Shown: positions 19,855-29,202, counted from the first letter of the stretch. The stretch is DNA of 47,945 nucleotides from Prevotella sp. 885 (GCF_002265625.1 NZ_NOVE01000023.1:1-47945); one strand, 5' to 3'. Numbers and translations are program-made. Notes: generated by a model from the letters alone, not told the origin.

Positions 19855-20499
19855 TTGAATTACATTAAAATCATAATCCTTACAATGGTGGGCTTCTTCC
19901 TTCTCGCGTCTTGCGAGGGGCAGAAGGAGCATACTGCGCCAGCTGTGCACGACCGCGACTCTGCGTCGATGATGATCAGCTATGGTGTTAACACCCTCAT
20001 ATCCGATTCGGGCGTCATCAAGTATCGCATCGTTACAGAGCGTTGGGAGGTTAATACAGTCCGCAATCCGTCACGTTGGATTTTTGAGAAAGGTTTGTTC
20101 TTCGAGCAGTTTGATGAGAAATTCCATGTCCAGTCGTACATTCAGTGCGATACAGCATATTATTACGACCAAAAGAAACTTTGGGAGTTGCGTAGCCGCG
20201 TCTCTATATTGACTAAGGATGGCTTGCGTTTTACGAGCCAACAGTTATTCTGGGATCAGGCATCGCATGAACTCTATTCGAACGTTCCTTCACGTCTGGT
20301 CACACCGGACCGTACGTTGGAGGGAACGTATTTTCGCAGCGATGAGCGTATGACACGCTATTTCGTATCGAATAGCCGTGGTTCTTTCGAGAAAACGGAC
20401 ATCGCAGGCAAGGGCGACACAATAACATCAGCTCCAGACACTGTAAAGGCAGCCATCAGACCGCAGGTAACACCGCAGAGACGTACTGCCGTACGGTAG
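19855..20499 (+). CDS. lptC: LPS export protein LptC, as a lipoprotein
   Basis: A 214-residue protein matching LptC, the bitopic or lipid-anchored partner that passes lipopolysaccharide from LptBFG to LptA. The body (GVIKYRIVTERWEVN..., FEKGLFFEQFDEKF, YYYDQKKLWELRSRV, LRFTSQQLFWDQ) is the repeated beta-jellyroll of the family. The N-terminus has a lipobox LLASC (Cys about residue 20), so it is probably a lipoprotein, as in other Bacteroidetes. The best start is TTG 19855, which leaves a Lys before the hydrophobic core; the first in-frame ATG (19885) would cut the signal sequence. It lies 21 bases after the outer-membrane protein gene. Confidence 0.9.
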   Translation: MNYIKIIILTMVGFFLLASCEGQKEHTAPAVHDRDSASMMISYGVNTLISDSGVIKYRIVTERWEVNTVRNPSRWIFEKGLFFEQFDEKFHVQSYIQCDTAYYYDQKKLWELRSRVSILTKDGLRFTSQQLFWDQASHELYSNVPSRLVTPDRTLEGTYFRSDERMTRYFVSNSRGSFEKTDIAGKGDTITSAPDTVKAAIRPQVTPQRRTAVR

Positions 20500-20538
20500 T
20501 ATAAAAACACAAATAAAGATAGATTATTCTTATAAATA

Positions 20539-21807
20539 GTGGAAACAGACATACCTCTTTTAATCAGTATTGCCGTAACAATGATATTGTCGGCATTCTT
20601 CTCTGGCATGGAAATAGCGTTTGTGTCAAGCAATCGCATGCTCGCAGAGATGGACCGTGAAGGCAATCACCTTACCAAAAAACTCATTTCCAACTTCTAC
20701 AAGCACCCTAATGGTTTCGTCAGCACAATGCTTGTAGGCAACAACATTGTGCTTGTCGTATATGGTATTCTTATCGCCAAGCTTTTTGACAGCACAATAT
20801 TCAGTGCGCTTGACGACGGAATGCGCGTGACGGCAGACACTATTGTCTCGACGCTTATCATCCTTTTTACGGGTGAGTTTCTTCCTAAGATTCTTTTTAA
20901 GAACAATGCCAACAGACTATTGGCTGTGTTCTCTCTTCCTGCATACATATTCTATGTTATATTGTGGCCGATAAGCCGTTTCTCCACTTTTATTTCTAAA
21001 TGTCTGCTCCGTATGGTGGGCATACGTATGGAAGCGGAAAGTGATGACGAAGGCTTCTCAAAGGTTGATCTTGACTATCTTGTGCAGTCGAGCATCGACA
21101 ACGCACCTAAGGAAACCCTAATCAATGAGGAAGTGAAGATCTTCCAGAATGCACTCGATTTCTCAGACTGTAAGGTTCGCGACTGTATGGTCCCACGTAC
21201 AGAAATAAATGCTGTAGACATTAACGAATGCAGCACCGAGGAGCTTATGCAGAAATTTATCGAGAGTGGCAACTCAAAGATAATCGTCTATGACGATGAT
21301 ATCGACCATATTACGGGCTATATCCATAGTTCGGAGATGTTCCGCAATCGCAATCGTTGGCGTGAATGCGTGTGCAAGATGCCTTTCGTACCAGAGACAA
21401 TGGCGGCTCAGAAGCTTATGCATATACTGTTGCAGCAGAAGAAGAGTCTCGGTGTTGTCGTGGATGAGTTTGGCGGAACAAGTGGCATTGTCTCTCTCGA
21501 AGATATCGTGGAGGAGATATTCGGTGATATCGAGGACGAGCATGACAGTACGAAGTATGTTGCGAAGCAGACCGCGCCAAACGAGTATATCCTTTCTGCG
21601 CGTCTCGAGATTGACAAGGTGAATGAAATGTTCGATCTTGATATGCCTGAAAGCGATGAGTATATGACGGTTGGAGGTTTCATCCTTCATGAATATCAGA
21701 ACTTCCCGAAGCTCAACGAGGTGGTGACAATCGGAAAATACGAGTTTCGCATAATTAAGAGCACAATGACTAAAATAGAGCTTGTGAACCTAAAAGTTAA
21801 CTCGTAA
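20539..21807 (+). CDS. DUF21-CBS-CorC_HlyC protein, GldE/hemolysin C family
   Basis: A 422-residue inner-membrane protein in the expected domain order: DUF21/CNNM transmembrane part (residues about 5-160, FFSGMEIAFVSSNR), a CBS pair (about 205-330, MVPRTEINAVD... and VVDEFGGTSGIVSLEDIVEEIFGDIEDEHD) and a C-terminal CorC_HlyC domain (about 345-420). Relatives export magnesium or act in gliding (GldE); the substrate here is not known. The start is GTG 20539, the only usable start before the first membrane helix, since an in-frame TAA lies two codons upstream. It follows lptC by 39 bases and is probably part of the same transcript. Confidence 0.9.
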   Translation: METDIPLLISIAVTMILSAFFSGMEIAFVSSNRMLAEMDREGNHLTKKLISNFYKHPNGFVSTMLVGNNIVLVVYGILIAKLFDSTIFSALDDGMRVTADTIVSTLIILFTGEFLPKILFKNNANRLLAVFSLPAYIFYVILWPISRFSTFISKCLLRMVGIRMEAESDDEGFSKVDLDYLVQSSIDNAPKETLINEEVKIFQNALDFSDCKVRDCMVPRTEINAVDINECSTEELMQKFIESGNSKIIVYDDDIDHITGYIHSSEMFRNRNRWRECVCKMPFVPETMAAQKLMHILLQQKKSLGVVVDEFGGTSGIVSLEDIVEEIFGDIEDEHDSTKYVAKQTAPNEYILSARLEIDKVNEMFDLDMPESDEYMTVGGFILHEYQNFPKLNEVVTIGKYEFRIIKSTMTKIELVNLKVNS

Positions 21808-21852
21808 AGGCAATTTTTCAGGCAAACATGCCCAAGTTTGGCAATAAATTAG

Positions 21853-21860
21853 TATTTTTG
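21853..21860 (+). promoter_or_regulatory. -7 box for the PpiD-like gene
   Basis: TATTTTTG matches TAnnTTTG, 127 bases before ATG 21987. The leader also holds a 7-bp hairpin, tgtggca (21870-21876) with tgccaca (21889-21895). Confidence 0.4.
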
Positions 21861-21986
21861 TACGCATTTTGTGGCATAGAGAGATTTGTGCCACATATTT
21901 TATGCCGGTGGGCGACCGTCATAATGCCTTAAAAAAGCTAAATCTAACAGAAAATAAAAATAACAAATAAAAACAATTAAACAATA

Positions 21987-24128
21987 ATGGCAGCATTAGG
22001 AAAAATCAGAAGCAAAGGAGTCCTGCTGATTTGCATCATCAGCTTGGGTCTGTTTGCGTTCATTGCCGAAGAGGCATTCCGCTCATGCGAGTCGTCGAGC
22101 GCTGAGAAGCATCAGCAGGTAGGCGAGGTGTTGGGCGACAAGATCAGCGTCACTGAGTTCCAGAAACTCGTAGACGAGTACACTGAAGTTATTAAGATGC
22201 AGCAAGGTCAGGACAATCTGAATGAAGATCAGCTCAATCAGGTGAAGGATATGGTGTGGAACACCTACGTCCAGACAAAGCTTATCGCTAACGAGACCGA
22301 GAAGCTTGGTCTGACTGTTACTGACCAGGAGATGCAGGATGTTCTGACACAGGGAACCAACCCGATGCTTATGCAGACTCCGTTCTTCAATCAGCAGACA
22401 CGTCGCTTTGACGTTAACGCTCTGAAGAAGTTCCTCGCTGAATACAAGGCACAGGGCAGCACTAATCCCCAGCTTGCAAAGCAGTATGATACAATCTACA
22501 AGTACTGGAACTTCATCGAGAAGACACTTCGTCAGCAGTTGCTCGCTCAGAAGTATCAGGGTCTGTTCGCTCATTGCTTCCTTTCTAATAAGGTAGAGGC
22601 TAAGCAGGCATTTAAGGATCAGAACGAGGAGAGCCAGATTCAGCTCGCTTCTCTGTCTTACTCAAGCATTGAGGACAACAAGGTGACAGTTACTGATGCC
22701 GACCTTAAGGCTAAGTATGATGAGATTAAAGCCCGCTTCAAGCAGTACGTTGAGAGCCGCGACATCAAGTATGTTGACATTCAGGTTAAGGCTTCAGCAT
22801 CTGACCGTGCAGCTCTTCAGAAGGAATTTGCAGCTTATGATACAGAACTTGCTGCTGCAGCCGATCCCTCTGACATAGTTCGTAAGAGCACTTCGCTTGT
22901 CGCTTACACTGGCGTTCCCGTCTTGAAGGATGCTTTCCCCTACGATATCGCTCAGCGTCTCGACTCTATGGGCGTTGGTTCTACAAGTAAGGTGTTCGAG
23001 AGCAAGCAGGACAACTCGCTCAATATCATCAAGCTCGTGTCAAAGCAGCAGTTGCCCGACTCTGTTCAGTTCCGTCAGATTCAGGTGGCTGGAGCTAATG
23101 CAGCAGAGACAGCAAAGCGTGCTGACTCTATCTCTACAGCTCTTAAGGCTGGTGCCGACTTTGAGGCAATCGCTAAGAAGTATGGTCAGACAGGCGAGAA
23201 GAATTGGTTGACAACCAAGCAGTATCAGGGTGCTCCGTCACTCGACAAGGATACTCGCAACTATATCACAAGCCTCAACACAATGTCTGTAGGCGAGGTT
23301 AAGAACATCGCTCTCACACAGGGCAACCTCATTATTCAGGTGGTAGACCGCAAGGCAATGGTCAACAAGTATGTTGCTGCTGTCGTTAAGAAGAACATCT
23401 CATTCTCAAAGGACACATACAGCGCAGCTTACAACAAGTTCAGCTCGTTCGTAAGCGCTAACCTTACAGCAGACGAGATTGTTAAGAACGCAGCTAAGGC
23501 TGGTTACACTATCCAGGAGCGTAAGGACATAACCACAGCAGAGCACAATCTTGCCGGTATCCACAGTACTCGTGAGGCAATGCGCTGGCTCTTCGACGCT
23601 AAGAAGGGTGATGTTTCGCCGCTTTATGAGTGTGGAGACAATGACAACCTCCTCGTGGTAATCCTTGACAATATCAACAGTGTTGGCTATCGTTCTCTTG
23701 AGGACGCACAGGTTAAGGAGTTCGTTAAGGCTGAGGTTCTGAAGGACAAGAAGGCTGAGATGCTTCTTGCAAAGCTTAACGGCGTTAAGTCTGTAAACGA
23801 GGCAAAGGCTAAGGGCGCAAATGTTACTGCTGTAAATCAGGTTACTTTCGCAGCTCCTGTTTTCGTTACAGCTACTGGAGCAAGCGAGCCTGCACTTAGC
23901 GGTGCGGTTGCTGCAACAGCAAAGGGCAAGTTCTGCAAGGCTCCTGTAAAGGGCAATGCAGGTGTATATGTCTTCCAGGTTGTAAACAAGTCACAGCGTG
24001 CAGCCAAGTATGACGAGAAGGCAGAGATGCAGAAGCTTCGTCAGCAGCACATGCAGATGGCTGGCAACTTCATGAACGAGCTCTACATCAAGGCTAAGGT
24101 GGTGGACAACCGCTACCTCTTCTTCTAA
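21987..24128 (+). CDS. Membrane-anchored peptidyl-prolyl isomerase, PpiD/SurA-like
   Basis: A 713-residue periplasmic chaperone. One N-terminal membrane anchor (residues about 13-31, LLICIISLGLFAFIAEEAF) is followed by a SurA_N_3-type helical domain (about 45-230) and a parvulin-like PPIC domain (about 345-450, FRQIQVAG..., GADFEAIAKKYG, MSVGEVKNIALTQGNLIIQVVDR), then a second chaperone-like region. It probably helps fold outer-membrane and periplasmic proteins leaving the Sec channel. Length is usual for Bacteroidetes PpiD. Codon use is strongly biased (many AAG, CTT, GCT), suggesting high expression. It has its own promoter-like box and a strong terminator. Confidence 0.92.
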   Translation: MAALGKIRSKGVLLICIISLGLFAFIAEEAFRSCESSSAEKHQQVGEVLGDKISVTEFQKLVDEYTEVIKMQQGQDNLNEDQLNQVKDMVWNTYVQTKLIANETEKLGLTVTDQEMQDVLTQGTNPMLMQTPFFNQQTRRFDVNALKKFLAEYKAQGSTNPQLAKQYDTIYKYWNFIEKTLRQQLLAQKYQGLFAHCFLSNKVEAKQAFKDQNEESQIQLASLSYSSIEDNKVTVTDADLKAKYDEIKARFKQYVESRDIKYVDIQVKASASDRAALQKEFAAYDTELAAAADPSDIVRKSTSLVAYTGVPVLKDAFPYDIAQRLDSMGVGSTSKVFESKQDNSLNIIKLVSKQQLPDSVQFRQIQVAGANAAETAKRADSISTALKAGADFEAIAKKYGQTGEKNWLTTKQYQGAPSLDKDTRNYITSLNTMSVGEVKNIALTQGNLIIQVVDRKAMVNKYVAAVVKKNISFSKDTYSAAYNKFSSFVSANLTADEIVKNAAKAGYTIQERKDITTAEHNLAGIHSTREAMRWLFDAKKGDVSPLYECGDNDNLLVVILDNINSVGYRSLEDAQVKEFVKAEVLKDKKAEMLLAKLNGVKSVNEAKAKGANVTAVNQVTFAAPVFVTATGASEPALSGAVAATAKGKFCKAPVKGNAGVYVFQVVNKSQRAAKYDEKAEMQKLRQQHMQMAGNFMNELYIKAKVVDNRYLFF

Positions 24129-24168
24129 TCCATCTTTAGTATAGAAACAACAACATTCTATAATTTGT

Positions 24169-24200
24169 GTCCCGGAAGTGTTCTACTTCCGGGACTTTTT
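24169..24200 (+). terminator. Rho-independent terminator of the PpiD-like gene
   Basis: A perfect 11-bp stem, gtcccggaagt (24169-24179) with acttccgggac (24185-24195), five-base loop, followed by five Ts. Confidence 0.92.
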
Positions 24201-24202
24201 GT

Positions 24203-24210
24203 TATATTTG
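24203..24210 (+). promoter_or_regulatory. -7 box for the FetAB-like operon
   Basis: TATATTTG matches TAnnTTTG right after the terminator and 53 bases before ATG 24264. Confidence 0.5.
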
Positions 24211-24263
24211 CATTCCTATTTGAAGTCTAACATATAACAAGTAAAAGATAAAGCCAATCATCA

Positions 24264-24902
24264 ATGATAATAGAAATGAAAGACGTCCATCTACGAGTGG
24301 GCGAATCAGAACAATATGGCAACATATCCTTCTCAGCCTTGCCAGGCGACATTTTTGCCGTAACAGGAGGCAGCCAGCAGGCTCGCTCTGCGGTGTTGCA
24401 ATCCTTGACCGGTGTTCAGCCTGTTGAAAAAGGCTGGATAAGCGTGGATGGTGAGGCTGTAAAAGGAAATCTTGGTGCCTATTTTCGTAGGCAGATGTCT
24501 TACTTGCCAAGTTGCTTAGACTTTGGTGATGAGTTGGTCCGCGATGTTATGGATTATTACATCTGTCTATCCGTCAACAAGAACAAGGAAATTTCAATGT
24601 CTATTCTGAAGGACGAACTACGTCAGTTGTCTTTGAAGGACGATGTCATTGACCGGAAGTTTTCTGCCTTGTCTGCCGCGGAAGCACAGCGTGTCGCTAT
24701 AGCGTTGACTGGGATGACAGAACGAAAGGTCTTTCTTCTGGATAATCCTACGTCCTCGCAGGACGAACGCGGCATAATGTCCGTCATGTCATACCTTTGT
24801 TCGCCAAGGATGAAGGACGTTACGCTTGTTGTGGCGACGTCCGACCAGGCTTTACTGTCTGTATGTAACAAGAGTCTGAATCTTAATCATTTTATCATAT
24901 AA
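24264..24902 (+). CDS. FetA-like ABC ATPase subunit with degenerate active site
   Basis: A 212-residue ABC nucleotide-binding domain of the size and gene order of FetA/YbbL. All four key motifs are altered. Walker A is GGSQQARS (35-42) where GxxGxGKS/T is expected, so the catalytic Lys is Arg and two Gly are lost. The signature reads LSAAEAQR instead of LSGGQxQR. Walker B reads VFLLDNPTS with Asn for the catalytic Glu, and the H-loop position reads ATSDQ with no His. The fold otherwise looks complete and the gene has no stop or frameshift. It likely no longer hydrolyses ATP; a structural or regulatory role is possible. It is 13 bases from the permease gene. Confidence 0.85.
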   Translation: MIIEMKDVHLRVGESEQYGNISFSALPGDIFAVTGGSQQARSAVLQSLTGVQPVEKGWISVDGEAVKGNLGAYFRRQMSYLPSCLDFGDELVRDVMDYYICLSVNKNKEISMSILKDELRQLSLKDDVIDRKFSALSAAEAQRVAIALTGMTERKVFLLDNPTSSQDERGIMSVMSYLCSPRMKDVTLVVATSDQALLSVCNKSLNLNHFII

Positions 24903-24915
24903 GAATATTTCGCTT

Positions 24916-25725
24916 ATGCTTTTATATCTTTCCTTAGCTTTATGCGCTGTGTTTCTTGCAGTGCCCATATACGTGGCGTATGCATACCGTATATCAGAGA
25001 TACGTCACATCTTTATGGCGTTAGCACGCATGGTGCTTCGTCTTGGTGTCTTAGGAGTTGTGGCATATTATCTTGTTCTTTGGGATAATTGGCTTCTTAA
25101 CATCGTATTCTTGCTTCTCATGGTGGCTTATTCAGCCATGTCTGCAGTGGTGAAGAGCCGACTCGGACTGCGTGAATATATTGTCCCCGTTGCCGTCGGC
25201 ATACTTGCGTCCGTTGTATTTGTGACAGGAGGGATGGCTGTATTGTGCATAGCTCCGGAGATAAAGTTAAGTTCGCGATTTATTGTCCCAGTAGTCGCAA
25301 TGATGTCTGGTGGCATAATAGAAGCGCAGGTTAAGGCTTTGAGATTGTTCTATGGAGGTATAAGCCATCATAACCATCTCTACTATTATCTTATAGGCAA
25401 TGGAGCCACCCATTCCGAAGCCATGTATTATCTTGTACGACGCTCCCTGCATGCCGTTCTTGTCAAGGAGATATCAAGGATGGCTGGCATGGCAGTAGGC
25501 ATAGTGCCTTTCGTAATGTTGGCAATGATGATGTGCGGTTTTGATGTGTTGCAGGCAGCTGCAATGCAGGCTGTGTTAGTGGCAGCGATGATGTCAGCAA
25601 GCGTTATCGCTGCTTGGGTGACGCTCGTAGCGGCACGTCGTTTTGTATTGGACGTTTATGGTCGTATAAAAAACATAAAACCAGACGTGAATCACACGGA
25701 CAATCAAGAATCAGCAGAACAATAA
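24916..25725 (+). CDS. fetB: FetB/UPF0014-family export permease
   Basis: A 269-residue inner-membrane protein with about seven hydrophobic segments, matching the UPF0014 (FetB/YbbM) permease. Family marks are YSAMSAVVKSRLGLRE, MMSGGIIEAQVKAL and EAMYYLVRRSLHAVLVKEISRM, the cytoplasmic coupling stretch. E. coli FetAB exports iron and lowers iron-linked peroxide stress; an iron or other metal export role here is by homology. The partner ATPase gene just upstream is degenerate, so how the permease is powered is unclear. It starts 13 bases after that gene and 20 bases before the nuclease gene, so all may be one transcript. Confidence 0.88.
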   Translation: MLLYLSLALCAVFLAVPIYVAYAYRISEIRHIFMALARMVLRLGVLGVVAYYLVLWDNWLLNIVFLLLMVAYSAMSAVVKSRLGLREYIVPVAVGILASVVFVTGGMAVLCIAPEIKLSSRFIVPVVAMMSGGIIEAQVKALRLFYGGISHHNHLYYYLIGNGATHSEAMYYLVRRSLHAVLVKEISRMAGMAVGIVPFVMLAMMMCGFDVLQAAAMQAVLVAAMMSASVIAAWVTLVAARRFVLDVYGRIKNIKPDVNHTDNQESAEQ

Positions 25726-25744
25726 ATGATATATTAATAGGATA

Positions 25745-26629
25745 ATGATGAATAAGAAGTTTTTTAATGTATTGGCGGCAGCATTCCTGTGCCTGTCAAT
25801 GTGTGCCTGCGATGCGAAGGGCTTGAAGGCAGGTTTGGCTGAAGGCCGTAAGATTTATGAGAGCGAGATAGCAAAGAAGGATAATGGCAATAGCTCCAAT
25901 GAAGCTACTGTTAATAAGCAAACGTCATCGAAGATTTCTATTGAAGGAATTGAAGTGCCCGCTCCTTTGAAGAAAACGCCTGAGATAGTGCTTAAGCGTA
26001 CTGGTTATACAGTTTCGTATAACTCTGACCGTCGTGTCCCGAATTGGGTGGCGTGGCATCTTACTGAAGCCCATCTTACCGGCAACACAAAACGAGCTGA
26101 ATCTAAATTCCATGAAGATCTTGATGTTCCGGAGCCAAGAGCGGTGGATTTCGATTATGTGCGTTCTGGATACGACCGCGGACACATGTGTCCAGCTGGT
26201 GATAATAAGTGGAGCAGCGCAGCAATGGACGACTCTTTTCTCTTCACCAATGTGTGTCCACAGGCTCCGTCGCTCAATCGTGGAGACTGGAACGAGATGG
26301 AGCAGGCATGCCGCAAGTGGGCAAAGCAATATGGCGACATATATATAGTATGCGGTCCCATATTCTACAAGAAAAGCTCTAAGACAATAGGCAAGAATAA
26401 GGTGGGTGTTCCTGATGCTTTCTTCAAGGTGGTGTTGTGTATGAATCCCTCTCCGAAGGCAATAGGCTTTATCTATAAGAATGCTGACGGCAATCGTCCG
26501 AAGGGCGACTATGCCAATTCTGTGGACGAGGTGGAGCGCATCACAGGCATTGATTTCTTCCCATCACTTTCTGACGACATAGAGAAGAAGGTGGAGGCGA
26601 AGTGTGACGTATCAGAATGGAATCTGTAA
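25745..26629 (+). CDS. Secreted DNA/RNA non-specific endonuclease, probable lipoprotein
   Basis: A 294-residue protein of the NUC1/Serratia nuclease (beta-beta-alpha metal) family. The DRGH motif is at residues 144-147 (His147 is the general base) and the Mg-binding Asn is Asn178 in SLNRGDWNEME. The N-terminus is a lipoprotein-type signal (hydrophobic core then MCACD, Cys about residue 22), so it is likely anchored in the envelope and may degrade extracellular nucleic acid for nutrients. ATG 25745 and ATG 25748 are both possible starts. A Lys/Asn/Ser-rich linker (about 36-62) precedes the catalytic domain. It overlaps or abuts the HAD gene. Confidence 0.9.
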   Translation: MMNKKFFNVLAAAFLCLSMCACDAKGLKAGLAEGRKIYESEIAKKDNGNSSNEATVNKQTSSKISIEGIEVPAPLKKTPEIVLKRTGYTVSYNSDRRVPNWVAWHLTEAHLTGNTKRAESKFHEDLDVPEPRAVDFDYVRSGYDRGHMCPAGDNKWSSAAMDDSFLFTNVCPQAPSLNRGDWNEMEQACRKWAKQYGDIYIVCGPIFYKKSSKTIGKNKVGVPDAFFKVVLCMNPSPKAIGFIYKNADGNRPKGDYANSVDEVERITGIDFFPSLSDDIEKKVEAKCDVSEWNL

Positions 26630-27369
26630 TGAATGGCAGTGTTAGTGCTATGAAAACCAATAATATACGTGCCGTTGCTTTCGATGCTGACGATACGCTG
26701 TGGGCATTACAGAACCATTTCCTTGATGTAGAGAGAGAGTATTGTCAGCTTCTGGCTCCGTTCGGTGATAGCGAAAAAATCACCGCAAGCCTTTTTGAGA
26801 CGGAGATGTCCAATATGACAGATTTAGGCTATGGCTGCAAGGCTTTTATTATCTCGCTCGTCGAGAATGCCGTCAAGGTTAGCGAAGGTATGGTAGAGGC
26901 CCGTGTTATTGGCGAAATAGTGAAATTGGGTAAGCGTCTGCTTCATGTTGACGCTTGCCCGCTTGATGGTGTGGAGCCGACTCTTAGCCGTTTACATGAC
27001 CTTAAGCATGCCGATGGCTCACGTCGTTATCGTCTTGCCGTATTCACAAAAGGTGAGCTGATGGACCAGGAGAATAAGTTGCGCCGTTCCGGTCTGCTCC
27101 GCTTCTTCGATGTTGTCAGCATCGTTAGTGACAAGACACCGGAAGCTTACCATACATTATGTTCTCAGCTTGCCGTTAATCCGGACGAACTTCTTATGGT
27201 TGGCAACAGTTTCAAGAGCGACATTGCTCCGGCACTTGCCATCGGAGCTTATGCCGCCCATATACCGTTCCACACTAACTGGGCGCACGAAACCACTGAA
27301 GAGTTTGAGCATGAGCGTCTTTGGCGTATTTCCCATTTCTCGGAAATACTGGATATCCTTAACCCGTGA
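26629..27369 (+). CDS. HAD-superfamily hydrolase
   Basis: A 246-residue phosphatase-type protein. Motif I is FDADDTLW (nucleophile Asp, then catalytic Asp two residues on). Motif II is the FTKG stretch. A Lys in SIVSDKTPEAYH serves motif III, and GNSFKSDIAPALAIGA is motif IV. A helical cap lies between motif I and motif II. Substrate is unknown; small phosphorylated metabolites are typical. The ATG at 26629 shares a base with the upstream stop (TAATG); ATG 26617 and 26650 are also in frame. It is convergent with the GNAT gene. Confidence 0.85.
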   Translation: MNGSVSAMKTNNIRAVAFDADDTLWALQNHFLDVEREYCQLLAPFGDSEKITASLFETEMSNMTDLGYGCKAFIISLVENAVKVSEGMVEARVIGEIVKLGKRLLHVDACPLDGVEPTLSRLHDLKHADGSRRYRLAVFTKGELMDQENKLRRSGLLRFFDVVSIVSDKTPEAYHTLCSQLAVNPDELLMVGNSFKSDIAPALAIGAYAAHIPFHTNWAHETTEEFEHERLWRISHFSEILDILNP

Positions 27370-27383
27370 TACGCTTTAGCTCG

Positions 27384-27821
27384 TCAGATTATCTCCATTT
27401 TATATACATTGGTTTCTCTTTTCCAGAACCCAATGCTTTGGTAGAGCGCATTTGCTTCGATGCGTGACGGGCGTGACGTTAGCAGAAGTGAGCAGGGGGC
27501 AAATCTCTTTGCCTCCTTTATTGTCTTTTCTATAAGCGTACGTCCGAGTCCTTTGCCGCGATAATCTTTGTCCACCACTACATCTTCAATCCATACCTTG
27601 CAGCCTATGGGCGACCTATAGACGGCAAGCGTGGACATTCCGATGATTTTATTGTCAATGCAAAGAAAGAACAGGTGGCTTTCGTTGCAAGTTGTCAGAT
27701 ACGTCATCTCGTCAATGGTCATTGGTTTGGCATTCTGCGATAGTTGTGTCAGCAAGTTGTTTACGGCAGAACGATATGCCTCCTTCGGTTCTGTAACTTC
27801 AAAGAATGTGATGTTATGCAT
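27384..27821 (-). CDS. GNAT-family N-acetyltransferase
   Basis: A 145-residue acetyltransferase. The acetyl-CoA loop VVDKDYRGKGLGRTLIEKTI (residues about 82-101) has the Q/RxxGxG/A signature, with strand 4 IGCKVWIEDVVV before it. The C-terminal ALYQSIGFWKRETNVYK block is also typical. The acceptor substrate cannot be told; it may be an amine, antibiotic or protein. It is convergent with the HAD gene (14-base gap) and has no obvious partner, so it is a single-gene unit. Confidence 0.88.
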   Translation of the reverse strand: MHNITFFEVTEPKEAYRSAVNNLLTQLSQNAKPMTIDEMTYLTTCNESHLFFLCIDNKIIGMSTLAVYRSPIGCKVWIEDVVVDKDYRGKGLGRTLIEKTIKEAKRFAPCSLLLTSRPSRIEANALYQSIGFWKRETNVYKMEII

Positions 27822-27918
27822 GTTGTTGTATGTTTTTATATATGTTTCCGATATGGCAAAGATAACGCTTTTCGAGCGTATTATGGTCCGTAAGCTTATG
27901 TTTCTGAATATTTATTAG

Positions 27919-27926
27919 TAACTTTG
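27919..27926 (+). promoter_or_regulatory. -7 box for the alpha-galactosidase
   Basis: TAACTTTG matches TAnnTTTG, 48 bases before ATG 27975. No clear -33 element was seen. Confidence 0.6.
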
Positions 27927-27974
27927 CATTCATTAAGAACCGCTATCTACTAAAACAACAAATATTATATATCT

Positions 27975-29186
27975 ATGAACAAGTCTTTATTTTTATCGGC
28001 AGCGTTACTGCTGTCTTCTCTTTTTGCCTCTGCACAGACTCCGCGTAATCAACTTACTCCAAAGCCTCCAATGGGCTGGATGACATGGAATCTCTTTCAA
28101 GGCAACATCAACGAACAGCTTATTCGTGAGACTGCCGACGCTATGGTGGAAGGTGGCTTCCGTGATGCCGGCTACGAATATATCTTTATTGACGACCTTT
28201 GGCAGGGAGGTCGCGATCGTCAGAATAACATCATTCCTGATCCTGAGAAGTTCCCTAATGGCATGAAGGCCCTTGCCGACTACGTTCATTCTAAGGGGCT
28301 TAAGCTTGGCATCTATTCTGATGCAGCCCAGCTTACGTGTGGCGGTTGGACCGCAAGTCTTGGCTTTGAGGAGCAGGACGCACGAACATTTGCTTCATGG
28401 GGCATTGATTATCTTAAGTATGATTACTGCAACGCTCCTGAGGATAGCGCCACAGCTCGTCATCGTTATCGTACTATGGCCAATGCCTTGCAGAATTCCG
28501 GTCGCGACATCGTTCTCGGCATCTGCGAGTGGGGACAGCGTCAATGCGAGGAATGGTGTGAGGAAGTAGGCGGTCAGCTCTGGCGTACCTCCTATGACGT
28601 CCGCGATATGTGGAAAGACGTCGTGAAGGAAGGTGGTATGGGCATCATTGATATTGTCAACGTCACAGCTCCGCTTGCCAAGTATGTGCGTCCTGGACAA
28701 TGGCCCGACATGGACATGCTTGTCGTAGGACTTAACGGTACGGGCGGTCCGTCGAGCGATCTCGGTGGAGTGGGCTGCACCCAGATCGAATATCAGACAC
28801 AGATGAGTATGTGGTGTATGATGGCTTCTCCTCTCGCCATGACCAATGACTTGCGCAAGGTGTCTGAGGACGATCGCCGCATACTGCTCAATCCGGAGAT
28901 TATCGCCATCAATCAGGATGTGCTTGGTAAGGCCGCCGAGCGCAAGGTAATGAACGACAACTATCAGATCTTCGTTCGTCCGCTTGCTGATGGCTCTCAC
29001 GCCGTTGCTTTGCTCAACACTTCCGAAAAGCCGCTCACTCTTACTGCTGACTTTGCTTCTCTCGGTTTTGCTGGCAAATACACCGTACGCGACGTGTGGC
29101 AGCATAAGGACGTAGCCCGTAACGCATCAAAGTGGAAGGGACGCGTAATGCCGCACGAGACACGCGTATTTGTGATAAAGAAATAA
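27975..29186 (+). CDS. GH27 alpha-galactosidase, secreted
   Basis: A 403-residue glycoside hydrolase family 27 enzyme that releases terminal alpha-galactose from melibiose-like sugars, galactomannan or host glycans. A signal peptide (residues 1-20, ending ASAQ) leads to PPMGWMTWN, the family start. DDLWQ lies near residue 74, the nucleophile Asp150 is in YLKYDYCN, and the acid/base region is WPDMDML (243-249). The C-terminal beta domain (about 315-403) is complete. No SusC/D or other sugar genes are next to it, so it is an isolated enzyme rather than part of a polysaccharide locus. Confidence 0.93.
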   Translation: MNKSLFLSAALLLSSLFASAQTPRNQLTPKPPMGWMTWNLFQGNINEQLIRETADAMVEGGFRDAGYEYIFIDDLWQGGRDRQNNIIPDPEKFPNGMKALADYVHSKGLKLGIYSDAAQLTCGGWTASLGFEEQDARTFASWGIDYLKYDYCNAPEDSATARHRYRTMANALQNSGRDIVLGICEWGQRQCEEWCEEVGGQLWRTSYDVRDMWKDVVKEGGMGIIDIVNVTAPLAKYVRPGQWPDMDMLVVGLNGTGGPSSDLGGVGCTQIEYQTQMSMWCMMASPLAMTNDLRKVSEDDRRILLNPEIIAINQDVLGKAAERKVMNDNYQIFVRPLADGSHAVALLNTSEKPLTLTADFASLGFAGKYTVRDVWQHKDVARNASKWKGRVMPHETRVFVIKK

Positions 29187-29202
29187 AACGTGATATATAC
29201 GA

